DNA from: a virus
Direction: 5' to 3' (one strand)
Length of the DNA stretch: 42,655 bases
Virus record (IMG/VR): IMGVR_UViG_3300019890_000011
Span: 1 to 42,655 of that record
The position numbers were made by a program, and so were the translations under genes. The notes beneath the pieces are model-generated. The model had not been told where the DNA came from. It did not search any database and saw only the letters and a program-made list of their open reading frames with translations. Shown here piece after piece: positions 37,350 to 42,655 of this stretch; position 1 is the stretch's first letter, and each line of letters opens with the position of its first letter.

Positions 37350-38198
37350 ACATCGAAAGAATCGAACCGATCCACCGGGATCGAGTGGACAGAGCATACC
37401 TGGAATCCCTTTGTAGGCTGCACCATTCACACAGCCGGGTGCACCAACTGCTATGCGATGCGCGCCGCCATGCGCCTGCAAGAATTTGGCATGGAGAGCT
37501 ACCGCGGCGTGGCGAAACTCGCGAACGGCGTTCCCGTCTGGACCGGGAAGATCAATCGATCGAGCGACGCGCAGATGGAGAAGCCCCATAAGATCAAAAG
37601 GGCATCGCTCATTTTCGTCAACTCGATGAGCGATTTTTTCCACGAGGATGCCGACGATCTCTGGCGTCTCGAAGCGCTTTCAGTCATGCGCACCACGCAC
37701 CATCAGTACCAGGTCCTCACCAAGCGGCCGGAAAATATCCTCCCCTTTTTGAATCGCACGATTCGCAAGGATCTGCCGACGAACATGTGGGTGGGCGCCA
37801 CGGTGGAGCGCGCCGACTGCGTGCACCGTATTGCAACGCTGCGCAACGTGCCCGCGAAAATCCGGTTCTTGTCGGTCGAACCGCTGATCGGTTTCATCGG
37901 CCCGATGGACCTGGCCGGGATTCATTGGGTGATCTTAGGCGGCGAGTCGGGCCCAGGGGCGCGGCCGATGATGCCGGCCTGGGCGCGCCAGGTCCGCGAT
38001 CAGTGCGTCGCACAGAACGTCCCGCTATTCTTCAAGCAATGGGGAATCGCCTACAACAATCCGATCTTTGACGAAGCACCGGCCGGATTCACCGGCACGC
38101 GATGGGTTGCGAAGCAGGATCCGAACGGCAAGGGCGGCTCGCTGCTCGATGGGCGCGAGTGGAAGGAATATCCAAACTTTGCAGGGAGTGCAGCATGA
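37350..38198 (+). CDS. DUF5131 / phage Gp37-Gp68 family three-Cys protein
   Basis: 282 residues from ATG at 37350 (AAGGGA upstream); an ATG at 37323 has no ribosome site. I-E-W-T-E-H-T-W-N-P, then C25, C32 and C35 in a C-x6-C-x2-C cluster ending C-Y-A, are the family signature. V-L-T-K-R-P, V-E-P-L-I-G and L-G-G-E-S-G-P-G-A-R-P-M follow in order. The Cys cluster suggests an iron-sulphur centre related to radical-SAM enzymes, but activity is not established for this family. It is often paired with a TcmP partner, which I did not find. Confidence 0.85.
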   Translation, partial: TSKESNRSTGIEWTEHTWNPFVGCTIHTAGCTNCYAMRAAMRLQEFGMESYRGVAKLANGVPVWTGKINRSSDAQMEKPHKIKRASLIFVNSMSDFFHEDADDLWRLEALSVMRTTHHQYQVLTKRPENILPFLNRTIRKDLPTNMWVGATVERADCVHRIATLRNVPAKIRFLSVEPLIGFIGPMDLAGIHWVILGGESGPGARPMMPAWARQVRDQCVAQNVPLFFKQWGIAYNNPIFDEAPAGFTGTRWVAKQDPNGKGGSLLDGREWKEYPNFAGSAA

Positions 38199-38479
38199 AG
38201 ACCAGCATCGAAATCGACGCGCTGTACGCGCACCAGATCCACGGCGCGGCGCTGTCACTCGGGCAGCTGATGATCTGGACGATTTACTTCAACACGAAAG
38301 ATTTTCCCGACTGGTTCGTCGCGCGGCCGACCATCATCCGGCCGAAAACTTCTGGACCGCTGCCGCTGCATTTGATGGCGCGCGATATCAACACGCTGCG
38401 CGCGATGTTGCCCGGCGGGTTGGTGTGCTTAGGCCGCAAGCCCGAGGACGATCCGGTGATTCTCGAGGTTTGGGTATGA
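38195..38479 (+). CDS. Conserved small protein, paralog of the 38889-39218 product
   Basis: 94 residues, ATG overlapping the previous stop. L-M-I-W-T-I-Y-F near 25-32, F-V-A-R-P, P-L-P-L-H-L, L-P-G-G-L and D-D-P-V-I-L-E-V-W match the same positions in the protein on the other strand at 38889-39218. No known family recognised; it may bind a small ligand or inhibit a host protein. Confidence 0.65.
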   Translation: MKTSIEIDALYAHQIHGAALSLGQLMIWTIYFNTKDFPDWFVARPTIIRPKTSGPLPLHLMARDINTLRAMLPGGLVCLGRKPEDDPVILEVWV

Positions 38480-38721
38480 GTGCCCCGGTCTACATGCCCG
38501 CGGTCAAACAAATCCGCGAAAAGGTTCGCATGGTCAAGCTCGATCCGCCGAGCTTCGGCGTTCTCTCGACCGGCGAAAAATGCGCGGTGGCGCTCGTGCT
38601 CGATGATGCGGAGCTCATCAAATGGTGGGGCACCGCGCTTGACTGCGTTGACCGGCTCGAAGGCGACTGGATCAAGGCTGCGATCTACGTGCAGCGCAAC
38701 GGGTGGGAGACTGACCTATGA
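38476..38721 (+). CDS. Small protein, unknown function
   Basis: 81 residues. Positive N-terminus (V-K-Q-I-R-E-K-V-R), then an acidic helix and W-W at about 50. Coupled to its neighbours by ATGA overlaps. No family assigned. Confidence 0.55.
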   Translation: MSAPVYMPAVKQIREKVRMVKLDPPSFGVLSTGEKCAVALVLDDAELIKWWGTALDCVDRLEGDWIKAAIYVQRNGWETDL

Positions 38722-38888
38722 CGGATACTTACGCCGCTGCAATCCTTGATTTTCTCGACCGCGACACGGCCGCAGTGAAAAGGTCGATGTGCTATCCCAT
38801 CACGCGGATTGAGTTACACAATTTGGGCGAATCGAAACCTTCGCGCGTGTTTCTCGTTGTCGACGGCAAATGGTCAGAGCAACAGTGA
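38718..38888 (+). CDS. Small protein, last gene of rightward early block
   Basis: 56 residues from an ATG overlapping the stop before it. Mixed helix and beta (V-F-L-V-V-D-G-K-W at the end). Its TGA at 38886-38888 directly abuts the stop of the opposing gene, so the two blocks meet tail to tail with no gap. Confidence 0.5.
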   Translation: MTDTYAAAILDFLDRDTAAVKRSMCYPITRIELHNLGESKPSRVFLVVDGKWSEQQ

Positions 38889-39218
38889 TCACTGCCAGGT
38901 CTCGATGACCACCGGCGCATCATCGGCCAGGCGCTCGCACCGGGTCAGGCCTTTCGGCAGCTGCGAGCGCAGCTGCTCGAGCGTAGTGCCCTCCAGGTGC
39001 ACGGGCATCGGCGTGACGCCGTGCGCGGTCATGCACGGGCGCGCCACGAACTTCTCGTGCGAGCCATAGACGGTCCACACCAGAACCTCGCCGACATTCT
39101 CCGCGCCGTCCTGCAGACGCTGCGCGGCGCGCGCATCGATCATGCGACTACCCCGCCCGTTGCCGATGATCATCGTCATGGCCAGCACGTGGCCAGCGGC
39201 GAAAATCAGATCATGCAC
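38889..39218 (-). CDS. Conserved small protein, paralog of the 38195-38479 product
   Basis: 109 residues from ATG at 39218 (a later Met also fits). V-L-V-W-T-V-Y, F-V-A-R-P, P-M-P-V-H-L, L-P-K-G-L and D-D-A-P-V-V-I-E-T-W align with the plus-strand product. The N-terminal extension has M-T-M-I-I-G-N-G-R-G. It ends the leftward replication block. Confidence 0.6.
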   Translation of the reverse strand: MHDLIFAAGHVLAMTMIIGNGRGSRMIDARAAQRLQDGAENVGEVLVWTVYGSHEKFVARPCMTAHGVTPMPVHLEGTTLEQLRSQLPKGLTRCERLADDAPVVIETWQ

Positions 39219-39244
39219 AAACTACCCTCATGTTTCGCACAGGG

Positions 39245-39263
39245 TTTCCACAATTTATCCACA
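39245..39263 (+). promoter_or_regulatory. DnaA box pair in replication region
   Basis: TTATCCACA at 39255-39263 is the exact consensus high-affinity DnaA box. TTTCCACAA at 39245-39253 is a near match directly before it. They lie in the 51-bp gap between the replisome-organiser-like gene and the next gene. Confidence 0.6.
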
Positions 39264-39269
39264 GTTCCT

Positions 39270-39656
39270 TCAGTGGTCGCGCTTGGCGCGAGCGACAGCG
39301 AGCTCGTCGACAAACAGCGCCCGCGTCGCCGGCGGCGGGGGCAGTCTCGAGGGCTTCGGGTGATCTACTTTTTGCTTATCCCAGTCGGTGATGACGATGT
39401 AGTGAGCGCGCCTGACATCATAGCGGCCGATCAATTGCTCGCGCTCGATCTCCCTCAATAACGCTTCGATCTTCAAAGAAAACACGGATTCGCCCGGGAA
39501 CAAAGTGAAGGCGAAATCGCCGATATTCTCAATGATCCGGCCTTCATCGTCCGCGATCGTGTAGAGCAGCAGGTACAGCAGACGTGCATCGTGGGAGAGA
39601 TTCTTAAATCTCTCCCATCGGGGCAGGTCCGGCGGCAGCTGGCGTTTCTGACTCAC
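39270..39656 (-). CDS. Replisome-organiser-like / replication initiation protein
   Basis: 128 residues from a GTG overlapping the previous stop. The first 60 residues, with W-E-R-F-K-N-L-S-H-D-A-R-L-L-Y-L-L-L and A-D-D-E-G-R-I, fit the winged-helix N-terminus of phage replisome organisers and DnaD-like proteins; the protein lacks the usual C-terminal domain. It would bind the origin and recruit the host helicase loader. A DnaA box lies behind and phased palindromes ahead of it. Confidence 0.7.
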   Translation of the reverse strand: MSQKRQLPPDLPRWERFKNLSHDARLLYLLLYTIADDEGRIIENIGDFAFTLFPGESVFSLKIEALLREIEREQLIGRYDVRRAHYIVITDWDKQKVDHPKPSRLPPPPATRALFVDELAVARAKRDH

Positions 39657-39775
39657 TTCGGCGGCGATCCTTCACCCGCGCGATCTTCTTTTTCGACGCG
39701 GCCGCAGACTTTACAGCACCCATAATGCGCAGTGCAATAGAAGTTCCGCGCGCCTGCCCGCGCGTTGGATTTCAA
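39653..39775 (-). CDS. Possible 40-residue zinc-ribbon-like protein
   Basis: From a TTG at 39775 to a TGA overlapping the next GTG. H-Y-G-C-C-K-V-C-G-R-V-E-K-E-D is a Cys knuckle like those in other small proteins here. TTG start and weak ribosome site lower confidence; the overlap and the Cys motif raise it. Confidence 0.4.
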   Translation of the reverse strand: MKSNARAGARNFYCTAHYGCCKVCGRVEKEDRAGEGSPPK

Positions 39776-40108
39776 TCATAAATCTTAGATCCGAATCCGG
39801 ACGCGCCCGGCCGCGCGCGCGCACGCGCACCCACCCGCGCGCCCGCCCGTTCTACATAATGATTTTCGCGAAACGATTCGCGAAAAATTTCGCGAAAGCT
39901 TTCGCGAATTGACGTGCTTGCCAGCGCGGTGCAGCACGTGTAAGGGTTTCAGGCCTGAAGGGCGTCTGTCCGACACCGGACAAACGGCTCACACCTGGTC
40001 GAAGATTCAGCGCTTTGTAATTTTTTCCGATTCGCCCACGTGGCGCGTCGGTCGGTCGATTCGGATTTTACATACTGGATATTATGCGCACCTTGGGGTG
40101 CAACAAAA
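39776..40108. other. 333-bp divergent control region, candidate origin
   Basis: No gene is supported here. It holds a GC-only purine/pyrimidine run (about 39800-39850, alternating CG/GC), the TTCGCGAA array, and further on an A/T-rich stretch with a TATTAT at 40080-40085 that could be a -10 element for the gene at 40109, without a good -35. It separates the leftward replication genes from the rightward block. Confidence 0.55.
39865..39908. repeat. Four phased TTCGCGAA palindromes (iteron-like array)
   Basis: TTCGCGAA starts at 39865, 39877, 39889 and 39901, exactly 12 bp apart, with A/T-rich 4-bp spacers. They sit in the gap between divergent genes and beside a very GC-rich run (about 39800-39850). 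Each is self-complementary, so it can bind a dimer. Origin iterons or multiple operators are the likely uses. Confidence 0.8.
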
Positions 40109-40321
40109 ATGGCCAAGCCAGACCTACCGAAAACCGTCTACATCGCACGCCAATACAGCAACCGCGCAACGGGCGGCCGCGACACCTGGCTGAGCGCGGA
40201 AACCGACGTGACGAAGCTCGCGGAGCTCGGCGAATCGATCCAAGTTGGGCGCTATCAGCTGATCGAAACGGCGGCGCTGAACGGCGTGCCGCTTCTCGGC
40301 AAACCCAAGGCCGCAAAATGA
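40109..40321 (+). CDS. Small protein, first gene of rightward block
   Basis: 70 residues from ATG at 40109. Basic start (K-P-D-L-P-K-T-V-Y-I-A-R), acidic middle, basic end. The stop overlaps the next ATG. No family recognised. Confidence 0.6.
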   Translation: MAKPDLPKTVYIARQYSNRATGGRDTWLSAETDVTKLAELGESIQVGRYQLIETAALNGVPLLGKPKAAK

Positions 40322-40629
40322 CCGCAACATGGCGTCGCGGCATGAGCGGAAATTTCGGTCAGAACCGAAAGCTGCAGCAGGCCAAGTGCGACGACTTCAA
40401 CGCGCTGCATCCAGTCGGCTGTTCGGTCGATCTGCTGATGGATGATCGCCAGGTCCTGCGTACGGTCACCCGCTCGAAAGCGGAAGTGCTCGAGGGACAC
40501 TCCGCGGTGATCTGGCTTCGAGGCGTCGCCGGCTGCTACCTGCTCGACCGCGTGACGCCGGTGGCCAGCGCTGACAAGACCGTAACCATTCGGCAGAGTA
40601 TCGCCGACGGGAAGGGATGGCCGACATGA
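40318..40629 (+). CDS. Conserved-type phage protein, unknown function
   Basis: 103 residues. F-N-A-L-H-P-V-G-C-S-V near residues 23-33, then V-T-R-S-K-A-E-V-L-E-G-H-S-A-V and V-A-G-C-Y-L-L-D-R-V match a small beta-rich phage family with no known role. Coupled on both sides. Confidence 0.65.
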   Translation: MTATWRRGMSGNFGQNRKLQQAKCDDFNALHPVGCSVDLLMDDRQVLRTVTRSKAEVLEGHSAVIWLRGVAGCYLLDRVTPVASADKTVTIRQSIADGKGWPT

Positions 40630-41309
40630 TGCAGCTTCGACAGCCCCGCAAAGACTTGCCCGAGATCCCGGTGCGCATGCGCTTGCTGCCCATCGAGGCG
40701 CGCGGGTATCCCGTTCCATGGTTCGTCGAGTGGATCAACGGCGTGCCGGACTTTCGCGTCATAGATCGGCGCAAGTGGGGCTTGGCGGTGCGCTTCGGAA
40801 ACTGCTGGCTGTGCGGCGAGCCGTGCGGCGCGCGCCGTACGTTCGTCATCGGCCCGATGTGCGGAATCACGCGAACGACATCCGAGCCGGCGAATCACCT
40901 TGAGTGCGCGCAATTCGCCGCGATCGCCTGCCCGTTCATGACGCGGCCGCAGGCGAAGTATCGGACCGCGAATCTTCCGGAAAAACACACGGAGGCTGCT
41001 GGTTTGCCGATTGACCGCAATCCCGGTGTGACGTGCCTCTGGACCACGCGCGAGTGGAACGTTTTCAAAGCTTACGGCGGCAACGCCGGTCAGCTGATCC
41101 GCCTCGGCGAGCCGAGCGAAGTCGCCTTTTACGCTGAAGGCCGCAAGGCCACCTACGCGGAGATCATGCACTCGGTCGAGACGGGTTTGCCGCTGCTCGA
41201 AAAGCCAGCACGCGATCAAGACATCGCTGAGCATCGCGGCACCGAGTGCATCGATGCACTGCAAGAGCAGCTGGCCCGGTTTCTTAAATACCTTCCGGCG
41301 GCGCCGTGA
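40626..41309 (+). CDS. Conserved-type phage protein with Cys cluster
   Basis: 227 residues from ATG at 40626, overlapping the previous stop. P-V-P-W-F-V-E-W near 30, then C-W-L-C-G-E-P-C-G at about 59-67, F-V-I-G-P-M-C, and E-C-A-Q-F-A-A-I-A-C-P-F near 95-106 are features of a phage family of unknown role. The Cys set could hold one or two metals. Confidence 0.7.
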   Translation: MMQLRQPRKDLPEIPVRMRLLPIEARGYPVPWFVEWINGVPDFRVIDRRKWGLAVRFGNCWLCGEPCGARRTFVIGPMCGITRTTSEPANHLECAQFAAIACPFMTRPQAKYRTANLPEKHTEAAGLPIDRNPGVTCLWTTREWNVFKAYGGNAGQLIRLGEPSEVAFYAEGRKATYAEIMHSVETGLPLLEKPARDQDIAEHRGTECIDALQEQLARFLKYLPAAP

Positions 41310-41674
41310 CCCTCATGACGGACGCGGATCGCCAGCGTATCGAGCAGCTCGCCGAGAAGAACTTCAGCGTCGGCCGGATTGCACGGCTGATCGGCCGCCA
41401 TCCATCGACGGTGAATTGGTTCATGTACTGCAATGGGCTGCGCGCGCCAAAGAAGCTCGAAAAGCCGATCACTTACATGCGCGGCGGCGTTCGCGTGCAT
41501 CGGTTTACCGACGAGGAAGACACGTTCATCGAAGCGCTGCGGATCCAGGACTTCACGCCCGAGGAGATAGCGCGTCACGCGGCCGCCAGGTTCGGCACGG
41601 AGCGTAAGCACCATTCGATCCGCTGCCGCCTCAAGATGCTGGCGGCTCGTGATCTTCAGGAGGTTGAGTCGTGA
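41306..41674 (+). CDS. HTH regulator-like protein
   Basis: 122 residues from a GTG overlapping the previous stop. Residues 9-45 read as a helix-turn-helix: I-E-Q-L-A-E, S-V-G-R-I-A-R-L-I-G-R-H, P-S-T-V-N-W-F-M. A second region (about 66-110, F-T-D-E-E-D-T-F-I-E-A-L) resembles a Myb/SANT-like helix set. Likely binds DNA; target unknown. Confidence 0.65.
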   Translation: MTLMTDADRQRIEQLAEKNFSVGRIARLIGRHPSTVNWFMYCNGLRAPKKLEKPITYMRGGVRVHRFTDEEDTFIEALRIQDFTPEEIARHAAARFGTERKHHSIRCRLKMLAARDLQEVES

Positions 41675-41763
41675 ATCGCGCCGACGTGTTCCGTCGCGCA
41701 CTCGAAGTCGGCCGCGACATGGCCGTGATCGCTATGGCCATATGGCTAATACTGTTGCACTGA
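41671..41763 (+). CDS. 30-residue membrane peptide
   Basis: Starts at GTG with a strong AGGAGG eight bases upstream, overlapping the previous stop, and ends with TGATG overlap to the next gene. The second half is hydrophobic (M-A-V-I-A-M-A-I-W-L-I-L-L). The strong ribosome site makes it a real candidate in spite of its length. Confidence 0.5.
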   Translation: MNRADVFRRALEVGRDMAVIAMAIWLILLH

Positions 41764-41990
41764 TGCGCATCTCGAAGGAAGAAGGCCTTCGCATGGCGCT
41801 AGCGCTCGACACGGCGATCACCTGCATGGAAGATCTCGATGCGCCGCTGCCCGCAACAATCACGAAATCATTAAAACAGGATTCCCTGATTCACCTGCGC
41901 ACGCTGCGCTCGGCCGCACTGCGCGCCAATCGCGAAGCGGCGCAGGCCGATGTCCCGTACAGTCTGATCGGAGGCGATAAAAGCGCATGA
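41763..41990 (+). CDS. Small helical protein, unknown function
   Basis: 75 residues from the ATG at 41763, whose first base is the last base of the preceding TGA. Helical, with C-M-E-D-L-D and an R-T-L-R-S-A-A-L-R-A helix. No family recognised. Confidence 0.55.
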   Translation: MRISKEEGLRMALALDTAITCMEDLDAPLPATITKSLKQDSLIHLRTLRSAALRANREAAQADVPYSLIGGDKSA

Positions 41991-42235
41991 AAATCATCAT
42001 CGAATCGACCGCGAAACTCGTGCACTTCCAAATCGACGAGGCCACGGTCCCGGCGCGCATTTGGGAAGGTCAGACCGAGGACGGAATCCCGGTGCATTGC
42101 TACATCACGCGCATCTGCCCGTCGATCCCCATGCCGCTGCCCGCGGATATCGAAAAGAAATTTGCCACGCAGCTCGCCGAGCAAAAGGCGCCCTCCGCCG
42201 TGGTGCAGTCGATTCCGCTGCGGATGATCCTGTGA
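41987..42235 (+). CDS. Small protein with beta-rich start
   Basis: 82 residues, ATGA-coupled. It opens K-I-I-I-E-S-T-A-K-L-V and continues with I-P-V-H-C-Y-I-T-R-I. A mixed alpha/beta plan, unknown role. Confidence 0.6.
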   Translation: MKIIIESTAKLVHFQIDEATVPARIWEGQTEDGIPVHCYITRICPSIPMPLPADIEKKFATQLAEQKAPSAVVQSIPLRMIL

Positions 42236-42429
42236 GCCAGTTTCCCAAGGTTCGCCCGATCGGCATGCGCCGTCCTCCGCCGCCGGCGGCGCCGCCCGCG
42301 CCAGAATTTCGCCCGCACTTCTCGCCCGAAGCGCTCGATAGCATGATTGACCTGGTCGTCAAAAAAACGGTCGCGACGATCCGAGCGCGAGAAGCCGCAC
42401 TACTGCGCAAAAATGCGCAATCTGAATGA
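42232..42429 (+). CDS. Pro-rich small protein
   Basis: 65 residues from a GTG overlapping the stop before it. Pro-rich start (P-P-P-P-A-A-P-P-A-P), then a charged helix. The stop overlaps the ATG of the join-spanning gene. Confidence 0.5.
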   Translation: MSQFPKVRPIGMRRPPPPAAPPAPEFRPHFSPEALDSMIDLVVKKTVATIRAREAALLRKNAQSE

Positions 42430-42655
42430 AAGCATTGCCAGTCGTAGCGGCTCACGGTGGGCGGCTGCGGCATTGGATTCCTGTGCCTGGCAACGGCACC
42501 GCATTCTGCGGCTTCGTGCCGAAGTTCAGCAGCACACAAACTAGCCGCGGCTGGATCAGCTACGCGCTAGCGAAGGGGCCGACAGAGATGCGTCGCTTGG
42601 GAACGTGCGGCACATGCAACGAGCGCAAGTATGACCGGCCATTAAAAGCACCCCA
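42426..42655 (+). CDS. 5' part of join-spanning small protein
   Basis: ATG at 42426 overlaps the previous stop. The frame runs to the window end and continues at base 133 to TAA at 149-151, giving 82 residues. It has H-G-G-R-L-R-H-W-I-P-V near the start, then a basic tail with C-G-T-C. Its unbroken passage shows the molecule is circular or permuted. Confidence 0.7.
   Translation, partial: MKALPVVAAHGGRLRHWIPVPGNGTAFCGFVPKFSSTQTSRGWISYALAKGPTEMRRLGTCGTCNERKYDRPLKAP
42530..42655. repeat. Right copy of 126-bp terminal direct repeat
   Basis: Identical to 7-132. Identity stops at 42529 (g) versus base 6 (c). The right copy carries the uninterrupted gene starting at 42426, so it is the more trustworthy version of the flank. 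Confidence 0.9.

Noticed and set aside
39785-39976. 63-codon leftward frame over the palindrome array
   Set aside because: Arg/Ala-rich translation of the GC run and palindromes, no ribosome site.
1-42655. CRISPR array or tRNA genes
   Set aside because: No regularly spaced repeats with unique spacers and no cloverleaf-like segments were seen by eye; a tRNAscan run would be needed for a firm negative.

Overview
The window is the essentially complete genome of a temperate tailed phage of a Gram-negative, high-GC host, closed as a circle. Bases 7-132 and 42530-42655 are the same 126 bp, and one reading frame (starting 42426, ending 151) runs through the join, giving a circular unit of about 42,523 bp. 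Nested Rz/Rz1 spanins point to an outer membrane. A DUF2460-DUF2163-NlpC/P60 tail set and an HK97-type head set are typical of siphophages of Pseudomonadota. The sequence does not let me name the host genus. I saw no tRNA, rRNA, CRISPR array or insertion sequence.

Layout. A rightward block of tightly coupled small genes starts at 40109, crosses the join and ends at 7565; it carries a large serine integrase (922-2559), many small zinc-ribbon and HTH proteins, a ParB-like protein and a methyltransferase-like protein. A leftward block of about 27 kb runs from a promoter near 35040 to 7664: small genes, RusA, HNH, terminase, portal, protease, capsid, a glycosyltransferase/methyltransferase cassette (21837-26703), connectors, tail tube, frameshifted tail chaperone, tape measure, tail tip, tail fibre, lysis. 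A rightward early block (35196-38888) encodes a Lys/Ala-rich basic protein, a sliding-clamp-like protein and a DUF5131 protein. A short leftward block (39775-38889) encodes a replisome-organiser-like protein next to a consensus DnaA box and four TTCGCGAA palindromes at exact 12-bp spacing, the best candidate for the origin. No DNA polymerase or helicase was recognised, so the phage probably recruits the host replisome.

Most notable. (1) Between major capsid and head-tail connector lies a run of sugar- and methyl-transfer genes: a GT2-like enzyme, a DxD GT-A enzyme, a GT-D domain fused to a SAM methyltransferase, a separate SAM methyltransferase and two related proteins with a GPS/GWS nucleotide-sugar-type motif. 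It looks like a virion- or host-glycan cassette. (2) The first gene of that cassette carries an in-frame C_CCT_TTA slippery heptamer, a 5-nt spacer and a 7-bp GC stem; a -1 shift there joins a small post-capsid protein to the first transferase-like domain. The same genome has a textbook -1 site (A_AAA_AAC plus an 11-bp stem) in the tail chaperone gene, so two programmed frameshifts may occur. (3) A clamp-like protein, a DnaA box and phased palindromes suggest host-replisome hijack. (4) A canonical terminator at 37268-37306 faces the wrong way for its neighbours and implies long antisense transcription.
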